Positions 53,925 to 63,750 are shown, counted from the stretch's first letter. The stretch is DNA of 64,000 bases from Pseudomonas marginalis (GCF_008692035.1 NZ_VTFG01000002.1:806001-870000); one strand, 5' to 3'. Numbers and translations: made by a program. Notes: a model not told the origin generated them from the letters alone.

Positions 53925-56627
53925 ATGCCCCAGGTGGATCCCGAACTCTTCGATCGTGGCCAGTTCCAGGCCGAGCTGGCACTGAAGGCGAGCCCCATCG
54001 CCGCATTCAAAAAGGCGATCCGCCAGGCCCGCGAGGTGCTCGACGAGCGCTTTCGCAGCGGCCGGGACATCCGCCGACTGATCGAAGACCGCGCCTGGTT
54101 CGTCGATAACATCCTGCAAAAGGCCTGGGAACAGTTCAGCTGGAGCGAAGACGCCGATATTGCCCTGGTAGCGGTCGGCGGCTACGGTCGTGGCGAGCTG
54201 CACCCGTACTCCGACATCGACCTGCTGATCCTGCTGGACAGCGCCGACCATGAGATCTTTCGCGATTCCATCGAGCGCTTTCTGACACTGCTGTGGGACA
54301 TCGGCCTGGAAGTCGGCCAGAGCGTGCGCTCGGTGGATGAGTGCGCCGAAGAGGCCCGCGCCGACCTGACCGTCATCACCAACCTGATGGAAAGCCGCAC
54401 CATCGCCGGCCCCGAGCGCCTGCGCCAGCGCATGCTCGAAGTCACCAGCACCGCGCACATGTGGCCGAGCAAGGATTTCTTCCTGGCCAAGCGTGCCGAG
54501 CAGAAGGCCCGGCACCACAAGTACAACGACACCGAATACAACCTCGAACCCAACGTCAAAGGCTCGCCGGGCGGGTTGCGCGACATCCAGACGATTCTGT
54601 GGGTCGCACGTCGCCAATACGGCACCCTGAACCTGCGCGCCCTGGCCGGAGAAGGCTTCCTGGTGGAGAGCGAAAACGCCCTGCTGGCATCGTCCCAGGA
54701 ATTCCTGTGGAAAGTGCGCTACGCCCTGCACATGCTCGCCGGGCGCTCCGAAGATCGCCTGCTGTTCGACCACCAGCGCTCCATCGCCACCCTGCTGGGG
54801 TTTGAAGGCGAAGACGCGAAGACCAGCATCGAAAGCTTCATGCAGCAGTACTACCGGGTGGTCATGAGCATTGCCCAGCTCAGCGACCTGATCATCCAGC
54901 ATTTCGAAGAAGTGATCCTCGCTCCGGAAGACGAAGCACCGCCGCAGCCGATCAATTCGCGCTTCCAACTGCACGACGGCTATATCGAGGCACGCAACGA
55001 CAACGTGTTCCGCCGCACTCCGTTCGCCATGCTGGAAATCTTCGTGCTGATGGCCCAGCAGCCGGAAATCAAGGGCGTACGCGCCGACACCATCCGCCTG
55101 CTGCGGGAAAACCGTCACCTGATCGACGATGACTTTCGCAACGACATTCGCAACACCAGCCTGTTTATCGAGCTGTTCAAGTGCAAGATCGGCATCCACC
55201 GCAACCTGCGGCGCATGAACCGCTATGGCATCCTCGGGCGTTACCTGCCGGAGTTCGGGTTTATCGTCGGGCAGATGCAGCACGACCTGTTCCACATCTA
55301 CACCGTGGACGCCCACACCCTCAACCTGATCAAGCACCTTCGCAAGTTGCAGTACACCCAGGTGTCAGAGAAATTCCCGCTGGCCAGCAAGCTCATGGCC
55401 AAGCTGCCCAAACCGGAGTTGATCTACCTGGCCGGCCTGTACCACGACATCGGCAAGGGCCGGCATGGCGATCACTCGGAAATCGGCGCAGTCGATGCCG
55501 AGGCGTTCTGCCAACGCCACCAACTGCCGTTGTGGGACAGCCGCCTGATCGTGTGGCTGGTGCAGAACCACCTGGTGATGTCGACCACCGCCCAGCGCAA
55601 GGACTTGTCCGACCCGCAGGTGATCCACGACTTCGCCGGGATTGTCGGCGATGAAACCCGCCTCGACTACCTGTACGTGCTGACCGTTTCCGACATCAAC
55701 GCCACCAACCCGACCCTGTGGAATTCCTGGCGCGCCAGCCTGTTGCGCCAGCTCTACACCGAGACCAAGCGCGCGCTGCGCCGTGGCCTGGAAAACCCAG
55801 TGGACCGCGAAGAGCAGATCCGCCGCACCCAAAGCGCCGCCCTGGACATCCTGGTGCGCGGCGGCAACGACCCGGACGACGTCGAGCAACTGTGGTCGCA
55901 ATTGGGGGACGATTACTTCCTGCGCCACACCGCCGGCGATGTGGCCTGGCACAGTGACGCGATCCTGCAGCAGCCGGCCGATGGCGGCCCGCTGGTGTTG
56001 ATCAAGGAAACCACCCAGCGCGAATTCGAAGGTGGCACGCAGATCTTCATCTATGCGCCCGACCAGCACGACTTCTTCGCCGTGACCGTGGCGGCCATGG
56101 ACCAGCTCAACCTGAACATCCACGACGCACGGGTGATCACCTCCAGCAGCCAGTTCACCCTCGACACCTATATCGTGCTCGACACCGAAGGCGAGTCCAT
56201 CGGCGATAACCCGGCGCGGGTGAAAAAGATCCGCGAAGGCCTGACCGAAGCCCTGCGTAACCCCGACGACTACCCGACGATCATCCAGCGCCGGGTACCG
56301 CGTCAGCTCAAGCACTTTGCCTTTGCGCCCCAGGTGACCATTTCCAACGATGCACAGCGCCCGGTGACCGTGCTGGAACTCAGCGCACCGGACCGGCCAG
56401 GCCTGCTGGCACGAATCGGCGGCATTTTCCTGGAATTCGATTTGTCACTGCAGAACGCCAAGATTGCGACCCTCGGCGAGCGCGTGGAGGACGTGTTCTT
56501 TATTACCGATGCCGATAACCAGCCGCTGTCCGACCCGGAGCTGTGCCTGCGCTTGCAGGCGGCGATCGTGCAGCAGCTGAGCGTGCCCCAGGAACCCGGT
56601 GTCGAGCTGACGCGCCTGACGATTTGA
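53925..56627 (+). CDS. glnD: Bifunctional uridylyltransferase/uridylyl-removing enzyme GlnD
   Basis: A 900-residue nitrogen sensor that adds UMP to PII when glutamine is low and removes it when glutamine is high. The N-terminal nucleotidyltransferase has GGYGRGELHPYSDIDLLIL with catalytic Asp97 and Asp99. A central HD domain (HDIGKGRHGDHS, about 506-517) removes UMP, and two C-terminal ACT domains (about 700-900) bind glutamine. It controls NtrB/NtrC and so could link to the candidate RpoN promoter at 9257. Confidence 0.98.
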   Translation: MPQVDPELFDRGQFQAELALKASPIAAFKKAIRQAREVLDERFRSGRDIRRLIEDRAWFVDNILQKAWEQFSWSEDADIALVAVGGYGRGELHPYSDIDLLILLDSADHEIFRDSIERFLTLLWDIGLEVGQSVRSVDECAEEARADLTVITNLMESRTIAGPERLRQRMLEVTSTAHMWPSKDFFLAKRAEQKARHHKYNDTEYNLEPNVKGSPGGLRDIQTILWVARRQYGTLNLRALAGEGFLVESENALLASSQEFLWKVRYALHMLAGRSEDRLLFDHQRSIATLLGFEGEDAKTSIESFMQQYYRVVMSIAQLSDLIIQHFEEVILAPEDEAPPQPINSRFQLHDGYIEARNDNVFRRTPFAMLEIFVLMAQQPEIKGVRADTIRLLRENRHLIDDDFRNDIRNTSLFIELFKCKIGIHRNLRRMNRYGILGRYLPEFGFIVGQMQHDLFHIYTVDAHTLNLIKHLRKLQYTQVSEKFPLASKLMAKLPKPELIYLAGLYHDIGKGRHGDHSEIGAVDAEAFCQRHQLPLWDSRLIVWLVQNHLVMSTTAQRKDLSDPQVIHDFAGIVGDETRLDYLYVLTVSDINATNPTLWNSWRASLLRQLYTETKRALRRGLENPVDREEQIRRTQSAALDILVRGGNDPDDVEQLWSQLGDDYFLRHTAGDVAWHSDAILQQPADGGPLVLIKETTQREFEGGTQIFIYAPDQHDFFAVTVAAMDQLNLNIHDARVITSSSQFTLDTYIVLDTEGESIGDNPARVKKIREGLTEALRNPDDYPTIIQRRVPRQLKHFAFAPQVTISNDAQRPVTVLELSAPDRPGLLARIGGIFLEFDLSLQNAKIATLGERVEDVFFITDADNQPLSDPELCLRLQAAIVQQLSVPQEPGVELTRLTI

Positions 56628-56632
56628 TACCA

Positions 56633-56650
56633 GGAGCGGCCTACCGCTCC
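56633..56650 (+). terminator. Short hairpin after glnD
   Basis: A GGAGCGG/CCGCTCC stem with a 4-nt loop lies 6 nt after the glnD stop, without a T run (CCTCCCAGTTTTT follows later). Partial termination before dapC is possible. Confidence 0.4.
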
Positions 56651-56686
56651 CCTCCCAGTTTTTAACGCCTTGCACGAGATCCACCG

Positions 56687-57886
56687 ATGAACAACGCCCT
56701 GAACCAGCTCCAGCCCTACCCGTTCGAAAAGCTGCGCGCCCTGCTGGGCAGCGTCACGCCGAACCCGGACAAGCGCCCGATCGCGCTGTCCATCGGCGAA
56801 CCCAAGCACAAATCGCCGCAGTTCGTTGCCGATGCCCTGGCCAACAACCTCGACCAGATGGCGGTCTACCCCACCACCCTGGGCATCCCGGCCCTGCGGG
56901 AGGCCATCGGTGCCTGGTGCGAACGCCGCTTCGACGTACCCAAGGGCTGGCTGGATCCGGCGCGCACTATCCTGCCGGTCAACGGCACCCGTGAAGCGCT
57001 GTTCGCCTTCACCCAGACCGTGGTCAACCGAGGCGACGACGCGCTGGTGGTCAGCCCGAACCCCTTCTACCAGATCTACGAAGGCGCCGCGTTCCTGGCC
57101 GGGGCCAAGCCGCATTACCTGCCATGCCTGGATGAAAACGGCTTCAACCCGGATTTCGACGCGGTATCGCCGGACATCTGGAAACGCTGCCAGATCCTGT
57201 TCCTGTGCTCCCCCGGCAACCCGACCGGTGCACTGATCCCGGTCGACACCCTGAAAAAACTCATCGCCCTGGCCGACGAATATGACTTCGTTATCGCCGC
57301 CGACGAGTGCTACAGCGAACTGTACTTCGACGAACAAACCCCGCCACCGGGCCTGCTCAGCGCGTGCGTCGAGCTGGGCCGCCAGGACTTCAAGCGTTGC
57401 GTGGTGTTCCACAGCCTGTCCAAGCGCTCCAACCTGCCAGGCCTGCGCTCCGGTTTTGTCGCGGGCGACGCCGAAATCCTCAAGGGTTTCCTGCTATACC
57501 GCACTTACCATGGCTGTGCGATGCCGGTGCAAACCCAGCTGGCAAGCATCGCGGCCTGGCAGGACGAGGCCCATGTGCAGGCCAACCGCGACCTGTACCG
57601 CGAGAAGTTTGATGCCGTGCTGGCAATCCTCAAGCCGGTGCTGGACGTACAGGCCCCGGACGGCGGCTTCTACCTGTGGCCGAATGTGCAAGGCGATGAT
57701 GCCGCGTTCTGCCGCGATTTGTTCGTGGAGGAACACGTGACCGTGGTGCCGGGTTCTTACCTGTCCCGGGAAGTGGATGGCGTGAACCCCGGCGCCGGGC
57801 GCGTACGCCTGGCGTTGGTTGCGCCGCTGGCCGAGTGTGTGGAAGCGGCTGAACGGATTCGCGATTTCATTCAGCGTCGTCGGTAA
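56687..57886 (+). CDS. dapC: Succinyldiaminopimelate transaminase
   Basis: A 399-residue fold-type I PLP aminotransferase of the lysine and peptidoglycan precursor pathway. Schiff-base Lys246 is in FHSLSKRSNLPGLRSG; other PLP contacts are NPFYQIYEGA, LCSPGNPTGAL and AADECYSELYFDE. It acts on the product made by DapD, whose gene lies 2.3 kb downstream on the same strand. It follows glnD by 59 bp. Confidence 0.95.
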   Translation: MNNALNQLQPYPFEKLRALLGSVTPNPDKRPIALSIGEPKHKSPQFVADALANNLDQMAVYPTTLGIPALREAIGAWCERRFDVPKGWLDPARTILPVNGTREALFAFTQTVVNRGDDALVVSPNPFYQIYEGAAFLAGAKPHYLPCLDENGFNPDFDAVSPDIWKRCQILFLCSPGNPTGALIPVDTLKKLIALADEYDFVIAADECYSELYFDEQTPPPGLLSACVELGRQDFKRCVVFHSLSKRSNLPGLRSGFVAGDAEILKGFLLYRTYHGCAMPVQTQLASIAAWQDEAHVQANRDLYREKFDAVLAILKPVLDVQAPDGGFYLWPNVQGDDAAFCRDLFVEEHVTVVPGSYLSREVDGVNPGAGRVRLALVAPLAECVEAAERIRDFIQRRR

Positions 57887-57895
57887 GCAACCGGG

Positions 57896-59539
57896 TCATT
57901 TCACCTGGCCCAGATTCGCCTCACTCATATCCAGCTCCGCCAGCACTTCCCTCAAAACGTCATCACCAATTTGGTGATGACGGCTCAAGCTGTACAACTC
58001 CAAGCGTTGCGCACGCAGGGCCTTGAGCCGCAGCTTTCGCTCGAGCAGGTCCATCTGCATCGCGAGCGCCTGGGCTTCGGCTGAGTCGTTGAACACCTCC
58101 AACTGATGGCGGTATTCCGACATCAACCGTGCCTTTAGCTCCGTAGCCAGCGCCGCCTGGGCGGCGTCGGAGGTTTCCGAGTCTAAGGGCTCTTCCGCCT
58201 CCAATGCGTGAATCGCTGCCACGGCGGTTTTTTTCCAGGCCTCGCGCACTTCGTTATGGCGCTTTTCGTCCGGACTTTTTTCAACGCCCCGCAAGAGCAG
58301 CGGCAGGGCGATGCAGGCGGCGATCAGTGACAGCAGGATCACACCGGCCGCGATAAAGATCAGCAGGTCGCGCTCGGGGAAATCCTGGCCTGGAACCAGC
58401 AGCAATGGCACCGACATTACACCGGCCAGAGTCACCGCACCGCGAACACCGCCCACGGTCAACAGCCAGCAGGAACGCGCAGTGGGCACCAGGGTCAACT
58501 CACTTTTCCCACGCAGTCGCCGGAGCAAACCCGACAGGCGCCAGATGCTCTGCACCCAGATAAAACGCAACACCACCAGCACCAGGAAAATCGCAATCAC
58601 ATCCAGGCAGCGATACAACAAGGTGGGCCACAGCGTCGGCTCATGACTGGCCACGGCCTTGATGATGTCCGGCAATTGCAGGCCCAGCAGCAGGAAGATC
58701 AGGCCATTGAAGGCAAATTCCAGCAATGACCAGACACTGCGATTGAGCAGGCGCGTGCTGGTCTGGCGAGGCAGCAGGTCGAGCCAGCTCTGCATCATGC
58801 CCGCCGCGACCGCCGACAAGATGCCCGAGGCGCCGAGCCGCTCGGCCAACACGTAGGCCGCAAACGGCAGCAGCAACATGAACACCACATGCGTTGCCGG
58901 GTCGTCCCAGCCCCGGGCAATCATCCAGGCGCGCAGGCGGCCGACCAGCCAACTCAGCGCCACCCCCACCGCCAGGCCGCCCAAGGCCACCAAGACAAAG
59001 GTCAGGCTGGCATCGGCCAACGAGAACACACCGGTCAACGCGGCCGCCAAGGCGAACTTGAAGGTCACCAGGCCCGAGGCGTCATTCATCAACGCTTCGC
59101 CCTGGAGCATATGCATCAGCGGCGTCGGCAAGCGGTTCTGGGCAATTGCCGACACGGCCACGGCATCGGTGGGCGACAACACGGCCGCGAGGGCGAAGGC
59201 CACCGGCAGCGGGATTGTCGGCAATAGCCAATGAATGAAGTAGCCGGCACCGACCACGGTGAACAGCACCAACCCGACGGCGAGTGTCAGGATCGGCCCA
59301 CGCAGGCGCCACAATTCGCGCTTGGGCATGCGCCAGCCATCGGAGAACAGCAGCGGTGGCAGGAACAGAAACAGGAACAGCTCCGGGTCCAGCGCCACAT
59401 GCAGTCCCAGCGTGGGCCAGGCCAGCAAGGCGCCGGCGGCAATCTGCACCAGGGGTAACGGCAGGGGGATGACACGCCCGACCAGACGCGAAACGCTGAC
59501 CAGCATCAGCAGGATAAGAACGGTGTAGGCGGTTTGCAT
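57896..59539 (-). CDS. Na+/H+ antiporter, CPA1 family
   Basis: A 547-residue inner-membrane monovalent cation/proton antiporter (NhaP/YjcE type) with about 12 transmembrane helices in residues 1-410 and a cytoplasmic tail (about 420-547) rich in charged helix. Motifs include FLFLPPLLFSDGWRMPK, LSPTDAVAVSAIAQ with the ion-site Asp, and MNDASGLVTFKFA. I use ATG 59539 (MQTAYTVLILLM); the frame to 59590 has no support. It is convergent with dapC, 9 bp apart. Confidence 0.92.
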   Translation of the reverse strand: MQTAYTVLILLMLVSVSRLVGRVIPLPLPLVQIAAGALLAWPTLGLHVALDPELFLFLFLPPLLFSDGWRMPKRELWRLRGPILTLAVGLVLFTVVGAGYFIHWLLPTIPLPVAFALAAVLSPTDAVAVSAIAQNRLPTPLMHMLQGEALMNDASGLVTFKFALAAALTGVFSLADASLTFVLVALGGLAVGVALSWLVGRLRAWMIARGWDDPATHVVFMLLLPFAAYVLAERLGASGILSAVAAGMMQSWLDLLPRQTSTRLLNRSVWSLLEFAFNGLIFLLLGLQLPDIIKAVASHEPTLWPTLLYRCLDVIAIFLVLVVLRFIWVQSIWRLSGLLRRLRGKSELTLVPTARSCWLLTVGGVRGAVTLAGVMSVPLLLVPGQDFPERDLLIFIAAGVILLSLIAACIALPLLLRGVEKSPDEKRHNEVREAWKKTAVAAIHALEAEEPLDSETSDAAQAALATELKARLMSEYRHQLEVFNDSAEAQALAMQMDLLERKLRLKALRAQRLELYSLSRHHQIGDDVLREVLAELDMSEANLGQVK

Positions 59540-59766
59540 AACGCGGGTTTCCCGGACGATCGGCTTGCAACGACACACATCAGGCAACAACTGGCCGTTG
59601 AAGTGCCATATTACCCGGCTATCTTACCGGCCTATGCTGCGCGCTGGCTTTTGCACAAAAGTCGCACGCTGCTGACGAGCGGCACCCAAAATCTCTGGGC
59701 GTGGCATAATCCGTGACCTTTCATTTTCATTGGCACTTGCATCAGTAAAGCAGGGGGGGCAATTCC

Positions 59767-60129
59767 TTGACCGCTTCAAGCAAAACGTTGCACCTTTTCG
59801 GCATCAAAGCCTGCGACACCATGAAAAAGGCGCGCACTTGGCTCGACGAGCACGCGGTGAGCTATGAGTTCCACGACTACAAAACGGCCGGTATCGACCG
59901 CGAACACTTGACCCAATGGTGCAACGAGCACGGTTGGCAGGTGGTTTTGAACCGTGCGGGCACCACCTTTCGCAAACTCGAAGACGAACGCAAAGCCGAT
60001 CTCGATCAGTCGAAAGCCATTGAATTGATGCTCGCACAACCTTCGATGATCAAGCGCCCGGTGCTTGATCTCGGCGACAGAACCCTGATTGGCTTCAAGC
60101 CAGATAGTTATTCGGCGGCCCTCAAGTAG
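59767..60129 (+). CDS. yffB: ArsC/Spx-family reductase-like protein YffB
   Basis: A 120-residue thioredoxin-fold protein of the ArsC family. The single active-site Cys16 is in GIKACDTMKKA, followed by YEFHDYKTAGID and IKRPVLDLGDRTLIGF. Proteins of this type (YffB) use glutathione, and no arsenic genes are nearby. The start appears to be TTG at 59767, with GGGGGG about 7 nt before it. The next ATG (59821) would remove the active-site Cys. It lies just before dapD, as in P. aeruginosa. Confidence 0.88.
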   Translation: MTASSKTLHLFGIKACDTMKKARTWLDEHAVSYEFHDYKTAGIDREHLTQWCNEHGWQVVLNRAGTTFRKLEDERKADLDQSKAIELMLAQPSMIKRPVLDLGDRTLIGFKPDSYSAALK

Positions 60130-60161
60130 GCCAGCCCTTCCATTTTTGTAGAGGTAACAGC

Positions 60162-61196
60162 ATGTCCAATTCCCTGTTCAGCCTGGGCTTCGGCGTCGGC
60201 ACTCAGAACCGCCAAGGTGCTTGGCTGGAAGTGTTTTACGCACAACCCCTGCTCAACCCGTCGGCTGAAATCGTTGCCGCCATCGCGCCGATCCTCGGCT
60301 ACAACGAAGGCAACCAGGCGATCACCTTCACCGTCGCCCAGGCCCTGCAACTGGCCGACGCGCTCAAAGGCGTCGACGCTACCCAGGCCGCCCTGCTGAG
60401 CCGCCTGGCCGAAAGCCACACGCCGCTGGTCGCCACCTTGCTGGCCGAAGACGCCGCACTGACGTCCACCCCAGAGGCCTACCTCAAGCTGCACCTGCTG
60501 TCCCATCGCCTGGTCAAGCCGCATGGCCTGAGCCTCGCTGGTGTGTTCCCGCAACTGCCGAACGTGGCGTGGACCAGCCAGGGCGCGATCGACATCAACG
60601 AGTTGGCCGAACGCCAACTGGAAGCCCGCCTGCGTGGCGAGTTGCTGGAAGTGTTCTCGGTGGACAAGTTCCCGAAAATGACCGACTACGTGGTGCCGAG
60701 CGGCGTGCGTATCGCGGATGCCGCGCGTATCCGCCTGGGTGCCTACGTGGGCGAAGGCACCACCGTGATGCATGAAGGTTTCGTCAACTTCAACGCCGGC
60801 ACCGAAGGCCCGGGCATGATCGAAGGCCGTGTATCGGCTGGCGTGTTCGTCGGCAAGGGTTCGGACCTGGGCGGCGGTTGCTCGACCATGGGCACCCTGT
60901 CGGGCGGCGGCAACATCGTGATCAAGGTCGGCGAAGGCTGCCTGATCGGCGCCAACGCCGGTATCGGTATCCCATTGGGCGACCGCAACACCGTGGAGTC
61001 GGGCCTGTACGTCACCGCCGGCACCAAGGTTGCGCTGCTGGACGAGTCGAACCAACTGGTCAAGGTGGTCAAGGCCCGTGAGCTGGCCGGCCAACCGGAC
61101 CTGCTGTTCCGCCGTAACTCCGAGACCGGTGCCGTGGAGTGCAAAACCCACAAATCGGCCATCGAACTGAACGAAGCGCTGCACGCTCACAACTAA
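60162..61196 (+). CDS. dapD: 2,3,4,5-tetrahydropyridine-2,6-dicarboxylate N-succinyltransferase
   Basis: A 344-residue trimeric acyltransferase of the succinylase lysine pathway, of the long Pseudomonas/actinobacterial type. The N-terminal part (about 1-170) precedes a hexapeptide beta-helix (about 175-310) with RLGAYVGEGTTVMHEGFVNFNAG and GGGCSTMGTLSGGGNIV. A good AGAGG ribosome site precedes the ATG. It follows yffB by 32 bp. Confidence 0.96.
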   Translation: MSNSLFSLGFGVGTQNRQGAWLEVFYAQPLLNPSAEIVAAIAPILGYNEGNQAITFTVAQALQLADALKGVDATQAALLSRLAESHTPLVATLLAEDAALTSTPEAYLKLHLLSHRLVKPHGLSLAGVFPQLPNVAWTSQGAIDINELAERQLEARLRGELLEVFSVDKFPKMTDYVVPSGVRIADAARIRLGAYVGEGTTVMHEGFVNFNAGTEGPGMIEGRVSAGVFVGKGSDLGGGCSTMGTLSGGGNIVIKVGEGCLIGANAGIGIPLGDRNTVESGLYVTAGTKVALLDESNQLVKVVKARELAGQPDLLFRRNSETGAVECKTHKSAIELNEALHAHN

Positions 61197-61216
61197 GCAG
61201 CCACTCGATGCCACTG

Positions 61217-61240
61217 GCGGGCCCCGACCCTGGGGCCCGC
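61217..61240 (+). terminator. Strong hairpin after dapD
   Basis: GCGGGCCCC/GGGGCCCGC, a 9-bp perfect stem with a 6-nt loop and a short TTAT tail, lies 20 nt after the dapD stop and 20 nt before csdA. Confidence 0.65.
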
Positions 61241-61260
61241 TTATACGAGTCTTGAACACC

Positions 61261-62466
61261 ATGCTTGTGCCCTCCCCCTGGCGCGCCGACTTTCCGGCCA
61301 TCGCCACCCTGCAACGGCAAGACCAGACTTATCTGGACAACGCCGCGACGACGCAAAAACCCCAGGCCCTGCTGGATGCCATCAGCCATTACTACGCCAA
61401 TGGCGCCGCCAATGTGCACCGCGCCCAGCATTTGCCGGGTGCCCATGCGACCCAGGCCTTCGAGGACAGTCGCAGCAAGGTCGCGCAGTGGTTGAATGCA
61501 GGTGACAGCGGGCAAATCGTGTTCACCCACGGCGCGACGTCAGCGCTGAACCTCCTGGCTTATGGCCTTGAGCACTTATTCAATGCGGGCGATGAGATTG
61601 TCATCAGCGCCCTGGAACACCACGCCAACCTGTTGCCGTGGCAGCAACTGGCCAAGCGTCGCGCGCTCACCCTGGTGGTATTGCCACTCGGCGATGACGG
61701 CGTGATCGACCTGCAAGCCGCCACCGAGTCGATCGGCCCGCGTACACGCCTGCTGGCGGTGAGCCAACTGTCCAACGTCCTTGGCACCTGGCAGCCGCTG
61801 CCGGCCTTGCTGGCGTTGGCCCAGGCCCACGGCGCCCTGACCGTGGTCGATGGCGCCCAAGGCATCGTCCACGGCCGCCACGACGTGCAGGCCCTGGGCT
61901 GCGACTTCTATGTGTTTTCCAGCCACAAGCTGTACGGTCCGGACGGCGTCGGCGTGCTCTATGGCCGCAACGAGGCCCTGCATCACCTGCGCCATTGGCA
62001 ATTTGGTGGCGAGATGGTGCAACAGGCTGAGTACCAAAGCGCGAGCTTTCGCCCGGCACCGCTGGGCTTCGAGGCCGGCACCCCGCCGATCGCCGGTGTG
62101 ATCGGCCTGGGCGCGTCCCTTGACTACCTGAGTTCGCTGGATCAGCACGCGGTGCTCGCCCATGAAGCGGCCCTGCATGACTACCTGTTGCGCGGGCTGA
62201 ACGCGCGCAATGGCGTCCGTGTGCTGGGCTCGCCGCAAGCAGCGCTGGTCAGTTTTGTGGTCGAGGGCGTGCACAACGCCGACCTCGCGCACCTGCTGAC
62301 CGAGCAAGGCATTGCCGTACGCGCCGGCCATCACTGCGCGATGCCGCTGCTCAAGGCGATGCACTTGTCGGGGGCGATCCGTGTCTCCCTGGCGCTGTAT
62401 AACGACTCCGATGACCTGGAACGCTTCTTTGAAGCGCTGGACCGGGCGCTGGATATGCTGCGATGA
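61261..62466 (+). CDS. csdA: Cysteine desulfurase (CsdA/SufS type)
   Basis: A 401-residue group II PLP cysteine desulfurase. Schiff-base Lys223 is in SSHKLYGPDGVG, and the persulfide Cys359 is in RAGHHCAMPLL. I use ATG 61261 over a TTG at 61252. The stop overlaps the sufE start as ATGA. With the SufE-like partner and the nearby tcdA it forms the CSD sulfur-transfer system, which in E. coli serves the cyclic t6A modification of tRNA; iron-sulfur supply is a further possibility. Confidence 0.93.
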   Translation: MLVPSPWRADFPAIATLQRQDQTYLDNAATTQKPQALLDAISHYYANGAANVHRAQHLPGAHATQAFEDSRSKVAQWLNAGDSGQIVFTHGATSALNLLAYGLEHLFNAGDEIVISALEHHANLLPWQQLAKRRALTLVVLPLGDDGVIDLQAATESIGPRTRLLAVSQLSNVLGTWQPLPALLALAQAHGALTVVDGAQGIVHGRHDVQALGCDFYVFSSHKLYGPDGVGVLYGRNEALHHLRHWQFGGEMVQQAEYQSASFRPAPLGFEAGTPPIAGVIGLGASLDYLSSLDQHAVLAHEAALHDYLLRGLNARNGVRVLGSPQAALVSFVVEGVHNADLAHLLTEQGIAVRAGHHCAMPLLKAMHLSGAIRVSLALYNDSDDLERFFEALDRALDMLR

Positions 62467-62876
62467 GCCTGCCGGTAGATGCGGTAGCTGCGCTGGAGGC
62501 CTTCCAGTCAGTCGGCAGTTGGGAACAGCGGGCACGCATGCTGATGCAGTGGGGTGAACGCCTGCCCGTATTGGCGGACGAGGAGAAGGTCGATGCCAAC
62601 CTGGTGCAGGGCTGTGAGAGCCTGGTGTGGTTGGTGGGGCGCTTGCACGATGGCCACTGGCAGTTCGCCGCGAGCAGCGATGCGCGGATGATTCGTGGCT
62701 TGGTGGCATTGCTGCTGGCGCGGGTCAATGGGCTGTCGGCGGACGAGTTGCAGGCGGTCGACTTGCCTGACTGGTTCAATCAGCTGGGGCTTTCCCGTCA
62801 ACTGTCGCCGTCGCGCAGCAATGGGCTGAATGCAGTCCTGCAGCGCATGCGCGAACTCAGTCATACCCACATTTGA
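62463..62876 (+). CDS. SufE-family sulfur acceptor (CsdE-like)
   Basis: A 137-residue partner that takes persulfide sulfur from the desulfurase. Cys51 lies in the family motif VQGCESLVWLVG; the C-terminal part carries LPDWFNQLGLSRQLSPSRSNG, typical of SufE/CsdE. It is coupled to csdA (ATGA). It increases desulfurase activity and directs sulfur to targets such as TcdA. SufE versus CsdE cannot be told from this gene alone. Confidence 0.93.
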   Translation: MSLPVDAVAALEAFQSVGSWEQRARMLMQWGERLPVLADEEKVDANLVQGCESLVWLVGRLHDGHWQFAASSDARMIRGLVALLLARVNGLSADELQAVDLPDWFNQLGLSRQLSPSRSNGLNAVLQRMRELSHTHI

Positions 62877-62896
62877 ACCGTGTAACGTTCTGAGGC

Positions 62897-63706
62897 TCAG
62901 GCGGGCTTGACCCGCTCCGAAGGCCTGCGCACCCCGGCCACAATCTTGTCCACCGCCTTGGTCGCCGCGACCATGCCGAAGGTCGCCGTCACCATCATCA
63001 CCGCGCCAAACCCGCCGGCGCAGTCCAGCTTCACCCCATCACCGACAAAACTCTTCTGCAGGCAGATGCTGCCATCCGGCTTGGGGTAGCGCAGTTGCTC
63101 GGTGGAAAACACGCACGGCACGCTGTAATGGCGGGTCACGGTGCGGGAAAAACCGTAGTCACGGCGCAAGGTGGAGCGCACTTTCGACGCCAAGGGGTCA
63201 TTAAAGGTGCGGTTCAGGTCACAGACCTGGATCAGCGTCGGGTCGATCTGCCCACCGGCGCCACCGGTGGTGATGATCTGGATCTTGCGGCGCTTGCACC
63301 AGGCGATCAGCGCGGCCTTGGCATTGACGGCGTCGATGCAGTCGATCACGCAATCAATGTTGGGCGTGATGTACTCCGCCATGGTGTCGCGGGTGACGAA
63401 ATCCGCCACCGCATGCACCGTGCAATCCGGGTTGATCGCGCGCAGGCGCTCGGCCATCACCTCGACCTTGGGCTTGCCCACGGTGCTGTCCAAGGCGTGC
63501 AACTGGCGGTTGCTGTTGCTGACGCAGACGTCGTCCAGGTCGAACAGCGAAATCTCGCCCACTCCGCAACGGGCCATGGCTTCCGCCGCCCACGAGCCGA
63601 CGCCGCCGACGCCGACGATCGCCACATGGGCCGCTTTCAAGCGCTCCAGGCCTTCAATGCCATACAAGCGGGCGACGCCTGCAAACCGCGGATCTTCTGT
63701 ACTCAT
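62897..63706 (-). CDS. tcdA: tRNA threonylcarbamoyladenosine dehydratase TcdA (CsdL)
   Basis: A 269-residue E1-like ATP-dependent enzyme that closes t6A to the cyclic ct6A form at tRNA position 37. The ATP site is GVGGVGSWA (about 32-40), followed by DLDDVCVSNSNRQ and CIDAVNAKAALI. A hydrophobic helix near the C-terminus (GFGAVMMVTATFGMVA) may tether it to the membrane. I choose ATG 63706, 8 nt after GGGG; ATG 63712 is only 2 nt from it. It converges with csdA-sufE, its sulfur-system partners. Confidence 0.94.
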   Translation of the reverse strand: MSTEDPRFAGVARLYGIEGLERLKAAHVAIVGVGGVGSWAAEAMARCGVGEISLFDLDDVCVSNSNRQLHALDSTVGKPKVEVMAERLRAINPDCTVHAVADFVTRDTMAEYITPNIDCVIDCIDAVNAKAALIAWCKRRKIQIITTGGAGGQIDPTLIQVCDLNRTFNDPLASKVRSTLRRDYGFSRTVTRHYSVPCVFSTEQLRYPKPDGSICLQKSFVGDGVKLDCAGGFGAVMMVTATFGMVAATKAVDKIVAGVRRPSERVKPA

Positions 63707-63750
63707 GACCATTACCCCAAAAACCGGCGCGCATTATAGGACTACGCAGC

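Noticed and set aside
59767..60129. Arsenate reductase (arsenic resistance)
   Set aside because: No arsB, arsR or arsH nearby, and sequence and place beside dapD fit YffB-type proteins.
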